DNA of 64,000 nucleotides from Parasulfuritortus sp037439465 (GCA_037439465.1 JBBIVX010000006.1:1-64000), one strand, 5' to 3'; shown: positions 24,840 through 34,207, numbered from the stretch's first letter. A program made the numbers and translations. The notes: generated by a model not told the origin, from the letters alone.

Positions 24840-26485
24840 CGCCCGCCAGCATGAACGCGCCGAACAGCCGGCTTCTGGCTGACCTCCGCCAGGCCGTGGG
24901 CGACGCGCATGTCTGCGCCGATCAGGCGGATCTCGATCGCCATTCCCGCTGCACCCTGCCATGGCAGGCCACCTGCGGCGCGGTCGTCTTTCCGGCCACG
25001 ACGGAGGAGATTGCCGCCGTCGTCCGCATAGCCAATAGATACCGTATCCCGCTATGGACTTCGAGTGGCGGCCGCAACTGGGGTTATGGCACGACGCTGG
25101 CGCTGACGGCGGGCGCCATCATCATGATCCTCGAACGCATGAACCGCATACTCGAAGTCAACGAGGAACTGGCGTATGCCGTCATCGAGCCCGGCGTCAG
25201 CTACGAACAGTTCAATGCCCACCTCAGAGACAAGGGCTACAAGCTGTGGATAGATTGCATCGACGGCACGGCCAGGGGCAGCGTCATTGGCAATGCCCTT
25301 GAGCGCGGCGTCGGGGAAACCCCTTATGGCGACCATTTCGGGAATCTGTGCGGACTCGAAGTAGTGCTGGCCAATGGCGACATCATTCACACCGGCGGGT
25401 CGGCCGGGCTGAAGACCTGGAATACCCACAAGTGGGGCGTGGGGCCGTATCTCGAAGGGATGTTCAGCCAATCGAATTATGGAATCGTCACCAAGGCCGG
25501 CATCTGGCTGATGCCCAAGCCTGAGGCCTACAACTCCTATGTCTTCGAAATCCACGACGAGCGTCATCTGCCGCTGGTGTTGGATACCTTCCGCCGACTC
25601 GCCCTGAGCGGAATCGTCAACACCAAGCTGCACATGATCAACGACTTCGTGTCGATGACCATACTGACCCAGCGTAGCCACGAACGCGTGCCGCAAGAGG
25701 GTCCGCTGCGCCAGTCCGATCTCGAAGCCCTGCGGCGGCGGTATCGCGTGGCCCCCTGGAACTGCGCCGGCGGCATCTATGGCACACGCGGCCAGGTACG
25801 GTTGCAGCGCACCCTATTGAAGCGGGCGCTTTCGCCTTTTGGCCGCCTGTTGTTCGTCTCGGACAAACAATTGCCGTGGATCGAGCGCGCCATCGAGTCG
25901 TCGAGGCGCCACCCATTGGTGCGCCGGCTGGTCGAAACGCTGGCGCGCACCTCCTTGCCCGTACTCGAGTCCGCGCCCCATGTGCACAAGATATTGCAGG
26001 GCATACCGACGGAATACTTCATCAGGCATGCCTATTACCGGCACAAGCCTCCCCGGCCGGCCGGGGATGTCAATCCGGCGCGGGACGGCTGCGGCCTGAT
26101 CTGGTTCGCGCCCATCCTGCCTTTCAGCAACAGCGAGGTCTGGCCTTATCTCGCCTCCTGCAAGGAACAATTCGCGGCCCTTGGTTTCGACTTCTACGTC
26201 GCGATGCTCTTGATGAATCCGCGCTCGGTCATCTGCCTCATGGCGATACTCTACGACCGCGACGATCCCGCCGAAACCGCGCGCAGCAAAGACTTGTACC
26301 AACGCCTGTTGACCGACATGCGCCGCCGTAAATATCAGCAGTACCGGGCAGGGCTCCTAAGCTGGCCCACCCTGTTCAGCGACGCTCCAGAATTGCAGGC
26401 GCTGCATGACCGTCTCAAGGCGGCACTCGATCCCAATGGCATCCTCGCTCCGGGGCACTATGGCATCGGCTCTGGCGCAGAGTGA
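24836..26485 (+). CDS. FAD-dependent oxidase of the VAO / 4-cresol dehydrogenase type
   Basis: A 549-residue flavoprotein. The FAD-binding_4 (PCMH) domain spans roughly 45-235, with the TSSGGRNWGYG segment (75-85), VIEPGVSYEQF and CGLEVVLANGDIIHTGG. The C-terminal half is of the FAD-oxidase_C/VAO cap type and ends LDPNGILAPGHYGI. The family oxidises alcohols, phenols or hydroxy acids. I could not identify a covalent flavin residue with confidence. ATG at 24836 overlaps the reductase stop by 4 bp, so it is translated with the ligase and reductase. No signal peptide is seen, so it is probably cytoplasmic. Confidence 0.85.
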   Translation: MTPASMNAPNSRLLADLRQAVGDAHVCADQADLDRHSRCTLPWQATCGAVVFPATTEEIAAVVRIANRYRIPLWTSSGGRNWGYGTTLALTAGAIIMILERMNRILEVNEELAYAVIEPGVSYEQFNAHLRDKGYKLWIDCIDGTARGSVIGNALERGVGETPYGDHFGNLCGLEVVLANGDIIHTGGSAGLKTWNTHKWGVGPYLEGMFSQSNYGIVTKAGIWLMPKPEAYNSYVFEIHDERHLPLVLDTFRRLALSGIVNTKLHMINDFVSMTILTQRSHERVPQEGPLRQSDLEALRRRYRVAPWNCAGGIYGTRGQVRLQRTLLKRALSPFGRLLFVSDKQLPWIERAIESSRRHPLVRRLVETLARTSLPVLESAPHVHKILQGIPTEYFIRHAYYRHKPPRPAGDVNPARDGCGLIWFAPILPFSNSEVWPYLASCKEQFAALGFDFYVAMLLMNPRSVICLMAILYDRDDPAETARSKDLYQRLLTDMRRRKYQQYRAGLLSWPTLFSDAPELQALHDRLKAALDPNGILAPGHYGIGSGAE

Positions 26486-26498
26486 TCCGCGCAAGGCG

Positions 26499-27746
26499 AT
26501 GAGCACGGCGCTGTCCATAAAAATGGCGCTGGCGGGGGATTTCCGCCTCGCCTTGCGCAATATTCTGCGGCAGCGCCGGCGCAGCGGCATCGCCATCCTT
26601 GCCATCGGTTTCGGCGTCATCGCCATGATGCTCACCACGGGTTTCATCGAATGGATATTCTGGGCCACCCGTGAGGGCGTTGCGGTCACCCAGATCGGCC
26701 ACATTCAAGTCGTCAAGCCCGGCTATTACGACAACGGCCAGGCGGATCCGTTTGCCTATCTTCTGCCCGAGCAATCGCCCGCGCTTGCGGCGCTGCAAAA
26801 GGCCAAAGGGGTCAGAACGATCACGCCCAGACTCGAATTCAATGGCCTGATCAGCCACGGCGACAGCACGCTTTCCTTCATTGCGAAAGGGATAGACCCG
26901 ATAGCCGACCCCTCCCTGCGCTATTTGATCGTTGTCCAGGGCGACAAGCTCGGCGCCGCAGACCCCACAGGCGTACTGCTGGGCGCAGGCCTGGCGGCCA
27001 ATCTCGGCACCAAGGTCGGCGACACGGTGGTGTTGCTGAGCGGAACCCGGACAGGCGGCATGAATGCCGTCGAGGCGACCCTGCGTGGGCTGGTATCCAC
27101 CTCGATGAAGGCCTACGACGACACCATGCTGCTCGTTCCCATCGACATGGCGCGCCGGTTGTTGCGTGTCTCCGGCGCCCATGTATGGGTCGCCTCCCTC
27201 CAGGATACCGACATGACCGGGTCGGTATACGAACGCCTCCGGTCCGACGCCGCCCTCCAACCCTTCGCAATCACCCCCTGGACCAAGCTTGCCGACTTCT
27301 ACAACAAGACCGTTACCTTGCTGACCCAGCAAATCGCCGTGGTCAGGCTGATCATCGCCACCATCATCATATTGAGCATCAGCAATACCATGACCATGAG
27401 CGTGATGGAACGCACGGTGGAAATCGGGACGGCCATGGCCCTCGGCGTCAGGGCGCGGCGCATCCTCATCCTGTTTCTGCTGGAGGGATTGCTGCTTGGG
27501 GTTTTAGGCGGCCTGGGCGGAATCGTGCTTGGCTATGTTGCGGCCACCCTGATCTCCTGGATAGGCATCCCCATGCCGCCCTCGCCCGGCATGTCGCGCG
27601 GATTCACCGCCGCCATCATCATCACTCCCGGCATCGTTTGGGAGGCATTGCTGCTGGCCGTGACCACCACCCTCATCGCCAGCCTCTACCCGGCCTGGCG
27701 CGCCTCCAGGCTGGCGATCGTCGACGCCCTGCGCCATAACCGCTAG
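26499..27746 (+). CDS. FtsX-like ABC transporter permease (MacB/LolC type), first of two
   Basis: A 415-residue membrane protein with the MacB/FtsX layout. One N-terminal transmembrane helix (GIAILAIGFGVIAMMLTTG) is followed by a large periplasmic domain of about 240 residues (starting near GHIQVVKPGYYDN) and three C-terminal helices around VVRLIIATIIILSIS, LILFLLEGLLLGVLGG and the last 40 residues. Several upstream starts are in frame (26406-26460) but overlap the previous gene. The ATG at 26499 fits the permease N terminus (FRLALRNILRQRRRSG) best and is tentative. No ATPase gene is adjacent; the nearest is at 36751-37482 on the other strand. Confidence 0.85.
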   Translation: MSTALSIKMALAGDFRLALRNILRQRRRSGIAILAIGFGVIAMMLTTGFIEWIFWATREGVAVTQIGHIQVVKPGYYDNGQADPFAYLLPEQSPALAALQKAKGVRTITPRLEFNGLISHGDSTLSFIAKGIDPIADPSLRYLIVVQGDKLGAADPTGVLLGAGLAANLGTKVGDTVVLLSGTRTGGMNAVEATLRGLVSTSMKAYDDTMLLVPIDMARRLLRVSGAHVWVASLQDTDMTGSVYERLRSDAALQPFAITPWTKLADFYNKTVTLLTQQIAVVRLIIATIIILSISNTMTMSVMERTVEIGTAMALGVRARRILILFLLEGLLLGVLGGLGGIVLGYVAATLISWIGIPMPPSPGMSRGFTAAIIITPGIVWEALLLAVTTTLIASLYPAWRASRLAIVDALRHNR

Positions 27747-27761
27747 GGACGTATCCGTACC

Positions 27762-28973
27762 ATGTGGAAACTCGCCCTCCGCAACGTCCTGCGTCACAAG
27801 GCCCGCAACGGTCTGACCCTGCTGGCGATCCTCGTCGGCGTGGTTGGACTGATCCTCAGTGGCGGGTTTGTCCACGACATATTCAATCAGCTCGGCGAGA
27901 TACTGATCCATTCACACTCCGGCCATATCCAGGTCTCCCGTAACGGCTACTTCTCGCGCGGCGGACGCAGCCCGGAAAAATACCTGATCGCCGATGCGGA
28001 GCCAGTGCGCGCCGCCATCAAAGCCGTTGCGGGGGTGGAGGATGTCATGGGCAGGTTGTATTTCTCCGGTCTTATCAATAATGGGCGCTCCGACCTGCCC
28101 TTCATCGGCGAAGGCGTGGAGGCCGTCCCCGAGGCAAGGCTCGGCAGCGGCGTCGTGATCGTCGCCGGCCGCAGGCTCATGGAGAAAGACGGCTATGCCA
28201 TGCTGATCGGCAGTGGCCTGGCGCACGACTTGCGGCTCAAACCGGGAGACCGGGCGACCCTGGTCACCAATACCCCGGACGGCGCCATGAACAGCATGGA
28301 AGTCGAGGTGGTTGGGGTATTCCAGACGTTTTCCAAGGACTACGATGCACACGCCGTGCGCATCCCTCTCGCCACGGCGCAGGAATTGCAGGCAACTTCC
28401 GGCGTCAATACCCTGGTGGTGGCGCTGAAACACACCCAGGATACCGGTCCGGTGGCCGCCGCCCTGACCGACAAATTTGCTCAGGCCGGACTGGAGACCA
28501 AGACCTGGCAGCAACTCAACGAGTTCTATGCACAAACCGTGGAAATGTACGACGCCCAGTTCGGAGTTCTCCGCCTCATCATTCTGCTGATGGTGCTGCT
28601 CAGTGTCGCCAACAGCGTGAACATGAGCCTCTTCGAGCGTATCGGGGAATTCGGCACCATGATGGCCCTGGGCAACCGGCGTAACCACATCGCCGCCCTC
28701 GTCCTTGCGGAAAACCTCCTCATCGGTCTGGCGGGGGCCGCCGCCGGCGTCGTCATCGGCATACTGCTGGCGCTGCTCATCTCCGCGTTCGGCCTCCCCA
28801 TGCCCCCGCCGCCAAATTCCAACCTAAGCTATGTGGCCCATATCCGCCTGGTGCCTGGGGTGATCGCCGGCGCCTTCGCGGTTGGGCTGGTCGCCACCAT
28901 CGCCGCGGCCTTGCTGCCCGCGGTACGGATACGACGCCTGCCCGTGGTCGAGGCCCTGCGTCAGAATGTCTGA
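27762..28973 (+). CDS. FtsX-like ABC transporter permease (MacB/LolE type), second of two
   Basis: A 403-residue paralogue of the preceding permease, starting MWKLALRNVLRHKARNG. It has the same four-helix layout and a periplasmic domain that begins with the parallel motif GHIQVSRNGYFSRGG. The two permeases most likely form a heterodimer, as LolC and LolE do, which extracts a lipid or lipoprotein from the outer leaflet of the inner membrane. It starts 15 bp after the first permease. C-terminal helices are visible in LRLIILLMVLLSVANS and LVLAENLLIGLAGAAAGVV. Confidence 0.87.
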   Translation: MWKLALRNVLRHKARNGLTLLAILVGVVGLILSGGFVHDIFNQLGEILIHSHSGHIQVSRNGYFSRGGRSPEKYLIADAEPVRAAIKAVAGVEDVMGRLYFSGLINNGRSDLPFIGEGVEAVPEARLGSGVVIVAGRRLMEKDGYAMLIGSGLAHDLRLKPGDRATLVTNTPDGAMNSMEVEVVGVFQTFSKDYDAHAVRIPLATAQELQATSGVNTLVVALKHTQDTGPVAAALTDKFAQAGLETKTWQQLNEFYAQTVEMYDAQFGVLRLIILLMVLLSVANSVNMSLFERIGEFGTMMALGNRRNHIAALVLAENLLIGLAGAAAGVVIGILLALLISAFGLPMPPPPNSNLSYVAHIRLVPGVIAGAFAVGLVATIAAALLPAVRIRRLPVVEALRQNV

Positions 28974-29014
28974 GCGCAACGGTCATGCCAAAGCCGCTGT
29001 CCGGAAAGGATGAC

Positions 29015-30232
29015 ATGAACGGCCGGCCCACCGTCCTCTTCATCGCCGACGCGGTAACGCTGGCGCATGTGGCCCGTCCGGCGGCCTTGGCACAGGCGCT
29101 CGATGCAAACAAGTTCAACGTCATTCTGGCGTGCGATCCGCGTTACCGGGCCTTCCTGAGCGGTGCGGCCTTCCCGATCCGGGCCATTCGCTCCATCGCC
29201 GGCGAACGCTTCCTGCAGGCGGCGGCGAGCGGGCGGCCACTCTATGACGTCGCCACGCTGCGCGCCTATGTACGCGACGACCTGGCCCTATTGGAGTCGG
29301 TCCGGCCTGACGTAGTGATCGGCGACCACCGCCTCTCCCTGGCCACCAGCGCCAGGGTCGCGGGGGTCCCCTACCTGGGAATCACCAACGCCTACTGGAG
29401 CCCGTATGCCGAGAGGGCGACGCCTCTGCCGGAACTGCCAATCAACCGGCTGGCGGGCCTTCCCCTCGCCCAGAAACTTTTCAATCTGGCCTGGCCACTG
29501 GCCTCCGCGTATCACTCGCTGCCCCTGAACCGGGTGCGGCATGCGTACGGTCTGCCCAGCCTGGGTTGGGATTGGCGCCACCCCTACACCGAGGCCGATC
29601 GCACGCTTTACGCCGATGCCAGCGAACTGGTGCCCACCCATGGGCGGCCAGCCACCCATTCCTACCTGGGGCCCGTGCTGTGGTCGCCTCCGGTCGGCCT
29701 GCCTGAGTGGTGGGACGACTTGCCGGCCGACCGTCCCCTGATTTACGCCACGCTGGGCAGTTCGGGCCGGCCCGGACGGCTGCGGGTCGTACTCGATGCC
29801 CTGGCCGGTCTCCCCGTCACCGTGGTGGCGACGACGGCGGGCAAGGCAGAACTCGAAAGCCCGCCGGCCAACGCGCATCTGCTCGAGTATGCCCCAGGCG
29901 ACAAGCTGGCCGCGCGCGCCGACCTGATGCTCTGCAACGGCGGCAGCCTCACCGTCTATCAGGCGCTGGCCGCCGGCAAGCCCTTGATCGGCATCGCCGC
30001 GCACATGGATCAGCATCTCAGCATGCACTATGTCGAACAAGCCGGCGTAGGGCTGATGTTGCGCAGCGAACGGCTGCATGGCGGCCCACTGCGCGCGGCC
30101 GTGCTCAAGCTGCTTGCGGATGCGCCCACCCGGCGACGGGCCGTGGATATGGCGCAAGCCATTGCCCGCTACGCTCCAGGACAACGCCTGAGCCGCATCA
30201 TCGAGGAGGTCTGCGCACGTGGCGCGCATTGA
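29015..30232 (+). CDS. GT1-family glycosyltransferase (UGT/MGT type)
   Basis: A 405-residue GT-B enzyme. The start at 29015 (MNGRPTVLFIADAVTLAHV) is chosen because GGAAAGGA lies just ahead; the in-frame ATG at 28985 has no such site. The C-terminal donor domain shows IYATLGSSG, LLEYAPGDKLAARADLMLCNGG (in part) and HMDQHLSMHYVEQAGVG, which is the UGT-type signature area. GT1 enzymes commonly glycosylate lipids and small hydrophobic aglycones rather than polysaccharide repeat units. Coming between the permeases and the oxidoreductase, it suggests that the operon's product is a glycoside. Confidence 0.85.
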   Translation: MNGRPTVLFIADAVTLAHVARPAALAQALDANKFNVILACDPRYRAFLSGAAFPIRAIRSIAGERFLQAAASGRPLYDVATLRAYVRDDLALLESVRPDVVIGDHRLSLATSARVAGVPYLGITNAYWSPYAERATPLPELPINRLAGLPLAQKLFNLAWPLASAYHSLPLNRVRHAYGLPSLGWDWRHPYTEADRTLYADASELVPTHGRPATHSYLGPVLWSPPVGLPEWWDDLPADRPLIYATLGSSGRPGRLRVVLDALAGLPVTVVATTAGKAELESPPANAHLLEYAPGDKLAARADLMLCNGGSLTVYQALAAGKPLIGIAAHMDQHLSMHYVEQAGVGLMLRSERLHGGPLRAAVLKLLADAPTRRRAVDMAQAIARYAPGQRLSRIIEEVCARGAH

Positions 30233-31814
30233 GGACATCCAGGGACGACACTGGGATTACCTCGTGGTTGGCACTGGCGTTGGCGGCGCCACCTTGGGGT
30301 ACGCCCTCGCCAGGGCCGGGAAGAGCGTGCTGTTCATCGAGAAAGGGCGTGCGCCTTTCCTGCACGCGGATACCCTGCGGGGCACCTACCCTGAATTGGA
30401 CTTTCCCCGTGTCGAAGCCCCCGCAGCCCGCCACGCGCCGCTCCTGGCCAGGGCCGGGCGCTGCCATGAGGCCGTCCGCGACGGGCAACACAGTTTCGTC
30501 CCCTTCATCGGCTGCGGCACCGGCGGTTCAAGTGCGCTCTATGGCATGGCCATGGAGCGCCTGTTCCCGGCCGACTTCGAGCCGGGGCGGCGCCACCCCG
30601 GGGCGGCCGCCGCCAACTGGCCAGACGTCTGGCCGATCGATTATGACGAGATGGCCCCCTACTATGAGCGCGCGGAAAAGCTGTACCGGGTGCGGGGTGG
30701 GCGTGACCCGCTGCGCCCGTCGGCCCCGGACCTCTTGCCGCCCAGCGCGATCAGCCCCTGCAATGCCGAGCTCCATGCCCATTTCCAAAGCCGGGGGCTG
30801 CATCCCTACCGCCTGCCGCAGGCCTGCGAATCCGTTCCGGGCTGCGAGTGCTGCCAAGGCTATCTTTGCCCAAGGAATTGCAAAAACGATGCCGGCCGCA
30901 TCTGCCTGGAACCTGCTGTGCAGAATCATGGCGCGACACTGCTGGACCAATGCGAAGTGACCCGCCTGGAAGCAACGCCGGACCGCATCACCGGAGCCGT
31001 CTGCCGCTGGCAGGGTCAAACCGTGACGCTGCATGCCGATCAGGTCGTCCTCGCCGCCGGCGCCTTGGCGACCCCCGCCCTGCTGCGGCGTTCCGCATCG
31101 GACCACTGGCCGCAGGGCCTGGCCAATGCCTCTGGTCTGGTCGGGCGCAACCTCATGCGCCACGGCGTCGATCTTTATCTGGTCTTCACGCGCACTCGCG
31201 CCGGGAACCATCTCAAGGAACTGGGCCTGAGTGATTTCTATCAATTTCAAGGGGACAAACTGGGCACGGTCCAGTCCTTCGGCCTGTTGCCGCCCGCTTC
31301 CCTGCTCGCGGCCAACCTGGCCGCGGACATAGGCCATGCCGCCCCCTGGGCCGCGCCCCTGTTCAGGCTGGCGCAGCCGCTGCTGCGCGGCGCGTTGTCG
31401 CGCCTGCTCAAACGCGGAGTGCTGCTCGCCGCCATCATGGAAGACCTGCCCCATGCCGACAACCAGGTGGTCCCCGGCCCCCCTCTCGGCATCGACTACC
31501 GCCTGCATCCCGCCGACCTGGCCCGGCTGCGCACCTTCCGGACCCAGGTGGCCAAATCGCTCAGGCCCTACCGTTTTCTCGCCCTGCGCCAAGCCGAAAA
31601 GAACGCCATGCTGGCCCACGCCTGCGGCACCTGCCGCTTTGGCGACGATCCTGCCACCAGTGTTCTGGATTCGCACAACCGGGCCCACGGCCTTTGCAAT
31701 CTGTACGTGGTGGACAGTTCCTTCTTCCCGACCAGCGGCGGCACCAACCCCGCTCTCACCATCGCCGCCAACGCCCTGCGCGTGGCGGAACATTTACTCG
31801 GCAAGCCGTCCTGA
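30219..31814 (+). CDS. GMC-family FAD oxidoreductase
   Basis: A 531-residue flavoprotein with GTG start at 30219 (strong GAGGAGGT upstream), overlapping the glycosyltransferase by 14 bp. The dinucleotide-binding motif is at G18-x-G20-x-x-G23 (VVGTGVGGATLG). The C-terminal GMC signature area includes the LAHACGTCRFGDDP histidine region and FFPTSGGTNPALTIAANA. A cysteine cluster lies at 203, 209, 211, 212, 217 and 221, in the place where cholesterol-oxidase-like GMC proteins have CxxC-type cysteines. The family oxidises alcohols, including sterols, polyols and long-chain alcohols. The substrate is unknown, perhaps an alcohol made by the upstream reductase. Confidence 0.87.
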   Translation: MARIEDIQGRHWDYLVVGTGVGGATLGYALARAGKSVLFIEKGRAPFLHADTLRGTYPELDFPRVEAPAARHAPLLARAGRCHEAVRDGQHSFVPFIGCGTGGSSALYGMAMERLFPADFEPGRRHPGAAAANWPDVWPIDYDEMAPYYERAEKLYRVRGGRDPLRPSAPDLLPPSAISPCNAELHAHFQSRGLHPYRLPQACESVPGCECCQGYLCPRNCKNDAGRICLEPAVQNHGATLLDQCEVTRLEATPDRITGAVCRWQGQTVTLHADQVVLAAGALATPALLRRSASDHWPQGLANASGLVGRNLMRHGVDLYLVFTRTRAGNHLKELGLSDFYQFQGDKLGTVQSFGLLPPASLLAANLAADIGHAAPWAAPLFRLAQPLLRGALSRLLKRGVLLAAIMEDLPHADNQVVPGPPLGIDYRLHPADLARLRTFRTQVAKSLRPYRFLALRQAEKNAMLAHACGTCRFGDDPATSVLDSHNRAHGLCNLYVVDSSFFPTSGGTNPALTIAANALRVAEHLLGKPS

Positions 31815-31821
31815 TCCAGCC

Positions 31822-32349
31822 ATGCCCATCCCCTCACTGACCCTGCCCCACCCCGCCACGCGGGTACTGCGGCCTTCCCTGCGGCACCTGACACTGCACA
31901 CCGAAATTCTCATCGACGCCGGCCCGCAACGGATATGGCAGGTGCTCACCGACTTTGCCGGCTACCCTTCATGGAACGCCTCCATTCCCCGAGCCGAGGG
32001 GGAGGCCAGGGCCGGCACCCGGCTGCGCGTGGTGATCCACTGGCCGGGGTTGAAGGCCGGCCCCTATCAACTGCAAATACTGAGCGCCACGGCCGAACGG
32101 GAGCTGCGCTGGCTGGGCCATTTCGGCCGGACCGGACTCATGGACGGGGACCATCGCTTCATGCTCGAACCCAGCGGCGAAGGACATACCAGGGTGATCC
32201 AGTCGGAGCATTTCTCCGGCTGGCTGGTCCCTTTTTTCGCGCCCTGGCTGCGGAGGAATGTGCGCCTGGGGTTCGAGCTGATGAATGCGGCATTGAAAGA
32301 ACAGGTGGAAGGCCACCGGGAGCCGGCGCCCCAGGTGGGCGCGAATTGA
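31822..32349 (+). CDS. SRPBCC-domain protein (hydrophobic ligand-binding)
   Basis: A 175-residue START/SRPBCC-like protein. From about residue 24 it follows the family pattern: LHTEILIDAGPQRIWQVLTD, then the YPSWNASIPRAEG segment, and a long C-terminal helix (FELMNAALKEQVEGH). Such proteins bind or cyclise hydrophobic molecules in a deep cavity. It is the last gene of the operon, 7 bp after the GMC oxidoreductase. The large open frame upstream is a shadow of that gene. A lipid-handling or cyclase role is inference. Confidence 0.8.
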   Translation: MPIPSLTLPHPATRVLRPSLRHLTLHTEILIDAGPQRIWQVLTDFAGYPSWNASIPRAEGEARAGTRLRVVIHWPGLKAGPYQLQILSATAERELRWLGHFGRTGLMDGDHRFMLEPSGEGHTRVIQSEHFSGWLVPFFAPWLRRNVRLGFELMNAALKEQVEGHREPAPQVGAN

Positions 32350-32458
32350 GAGTCCAGCGCCTTGATTCGGCGCCGGCCGGGGGTGGGCCGTGGCCGCCGC
32401 CATGGCAGAGGCCGAACCCGCCCTGTGGTTTTGCCCGCGCGGCAACCGGCGCCGGCGA

Positions 32459-33127
32459 TCAGCCCGCCGCGCCTTTCAGCCGCGCGGCGGGCAGGCCGCC
32501 CCAAACCTCGCCGGCCGGCACCGCCGTATCCGCCTTGAGCACCGACCCAGGCAGCACCACCGCCCCTGGGCCAATCTGCACACCGGGCATGACTATGCAC
32601 CCCACCCCCACCGTGGCCCCCCTGCCCACCCGCACCTCGCGCAGCACGAAGCGCTCGCCGGCCATGGCATGGGAGGTGACGATGACGCCCTCGCCGAGCA
32701 CGCAGCCATCCTCCAGCACGGTCAGGCGGGGGTCGAGTATCTTGCCGGCCACCGCCACGTTCCTGCCGACGCGGGCGCCAAACAGGGCATAGAAGGCGGG
32801 ACGGGCGAATACCGGGAAAAACAGGGAAAGGGCGGCCTTGCCCAGTTCGCCCGCCACATGCTGCACCTTCCACAACGTGAACTGGGGGTGGCCGGTGTCA
32901 TAGTCCCCCGGCCGCAGGGGCCGCCAGGCGGCCAGCAAGGCGAGCACCAGCGCGGTCATTGCGCCATAGACATAGGCGAACAGCAGGAACAGGGCGACGG
33001 GCGCCAGAACGGGGCCAAGCAGGGCGGCCAGCCCGCCCTGGACCCAGACGAGCGGCAAAACGGTGAGGGTGAGCGCCAGGCCGATCAGGGCCGCGGAATA
33101 GACGTAGTCCTTGATGTCGGTCTTCAT
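32459..33127 (-). CDS. Membrane-anchored hexapeptide-repeat acyltransferase
   Basis: A 222-residue protein with two N-terminal hydrophobic segments (about 11-35 and 38-66) and a C-terminal left-handed beta-helix with hexapeptide-type repeats (VGRNVAVAGKILDPRLTVLE, VGRGATVGVGCIVMPGVQIG). It is likely an O-acetyl- or acyltransferase acting on a membrane-bound sugar or lipid, similar in layout to parts of Pls/colanic-type acetyltransferases. It is convergent with the SRPBCC gene (109 bp between stops) and is separated from the upstream PEP-CTERM gene by a strong terminator, so it must be transcribed from its own promoter close to 33130, which I could not define. Confidence 0.75.
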   Translation of the reverse strand: MKTDIKDYVYSAALIGLALTLTVLPLVWVQGGLAALLGPVLAPVALFLLFAYVYGAMTALVLALLAAWRPLRPGDYDTGHPQFTLWKVQHVAGELGKAALSLFFPVFARPAFYALFGARVGRNVAVAGKILDPRLTVLEDGCVLGEGVIVTSHAMAGERFVLREVRVGRGATVGVGCIVMPGVQIGPGAVVLPGSVLKADTAVPAGEVWGGLPAARLKGAAG

Positions 33128-33157
33128 GGCCGCATGCTAACGGACGCCGGCGCAAAG

Positions 33158-33183
33158 AAAAAGGGGCCGACCGGCCCCTTTTT
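33158..33183 (-). terminator. Rho-independent terminator of the PEP-CTERM gene
   Basis: GGGGCCG-AC-CGGCCCC stem (33163-33178) flanked by five A on one side and five T on the other, so it can work in both directions. It lies 20 bp beyond the stop of the minus-strand PEP-CTERM gene. Confidence 0.9.
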
Positions 33184-33202
33184 CCTGGACATTGACGCCA
33201 GC

Positions 33203-34135
33203 CTAGGCGGCGCGGCGGCGCTGGCCAAGCCCCAGGCCAAGCAGGCCAAGACCCAGCAGGGCAACCGTGGCCGGTTCCGGTATCGCCAGCGACCCGTTCG
33301 TATCGGCCTGGAAGATGAAGTTCTGGCCACTCGCACCATTTATCGCCCCGATATTCGCCGCAACATCGCCATCTAGGGTCGGGTCGCTGGTGAAGAGCTG
33401 CGACGGATCCGCCTGGTTATAGGGGTCGATCAGCGAGGTGTTAAAGAAACCGACCGTAATCAGGCTGGAGGGGGTGAGATCCGGGAAATAATTGGCGTTC
33501 ACTGTGTCCACGACAAAGGTAATGTTCCCCCCGCCGACCCCCTGCAACGTCTGAGTGCCTCCCCAATTATCACCATTGGGCGATTGATCCAAAAGCGCTG
33601 TTTGATTAGAGGTAAGAGTAAAATTCGTAACCACACTGGTGAGATGCCCCGTCAGGATCGGCGTACCCGTCGCGAATCCTGTCCCGAGCAGATTATCACC
33701 CAATGCGCTATTCACATTGAATTCGATGAAGCTGTGACTGAGGTTGACACCATTAAACACGGCCGTGCATCCCGCCAAAGGGCAGGGGCCAAAGAGGGTG
33801 GCCGCTTCGTCAAAACCCGCCACGATGGTGAAGTAGTTGTTATCACTACCGTTGGCATAGAGGTTGGAGGTGTTCGGGGCCTGCATGGCGGCAAGGTTGG
33901 CTTGGTACAGATCCGTCACCAAAGGATGAGCCCCCCCCCCAAGCATTGGGAGGACACCGCCATTGATCGCCAGCACATTGCCCGGCGCGAAGTCGATGAT
34001 CCCGACGCCGGCGATGTCGTTGGCCGCACCCGGCGTACCGGTCGGGTCGAAGGTGAAGGTGATGGGAGCCGCTTGGGCGATCCCGGAAAAGAGCCCCGCG
34101 ATACCGAGAGCCAGGAGTGATTTGCGCAGTTTCAT
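33203..34135 (-). CDS. PEP-CTERM sorting domain protein (exosortase substrate)
   Basis: A 310-residue secreted protein. The signal peptide is MKLRKSLLALGIAGLFSGIA (cleavage near AQA-AP). The middle is low in charge and rich in N, T, G and S (many potential glycosylation sites), with one Cys pair (GPCPLAGC). The C-terminal sorting signal is IPEPATVALLGLGLLGLG followed by QRRRAA: the PEP motif, a hydrophobic helix and a basic end. It should be exported by Sec and processed by XrtA. The ATG at 34135, with AAAGGAAA upstream, is chosen over an alternative TTG. A sigma-54 promoter lies 73 bp upstream and a strong terminator follows, so it is monocistronic. Confidence 0.96.
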   Translation of the reverse strand: MKLRKSLLALGIAGLFSGIAQAAPITFTFDPTGTPGAANDIAGVGIIDFAPGNVLAINGGVLPMLGGGAHPLVTDLYQANLAAMQAPNTSNLYANGSDNNYFTIVAGFDEAATLFGPCPLAGCTAVFNGVNLSHSFIEFNVNSALGDNLLGTGFATGTPILTGHLTSVVTNFTLTSNQTALLDQSPNGDNWGGTQTLQGVGGGNITFVVDTVNANYFPDLTPSSLITVGFFNTSLIDPYNQADPSQLFTSDPTLDGDVAANIGAINGASGQNFIFQADTNGSLAIPEPATVALLGLGLLGLGLGQRRRAA

Positions 34136-34207
34136 TTCATTTCCTTTCAATCAATGTACGTTCCGAGACCACCTGATAGACACCTCAAGGGCTTGCGTAC
34201 AAATCAA

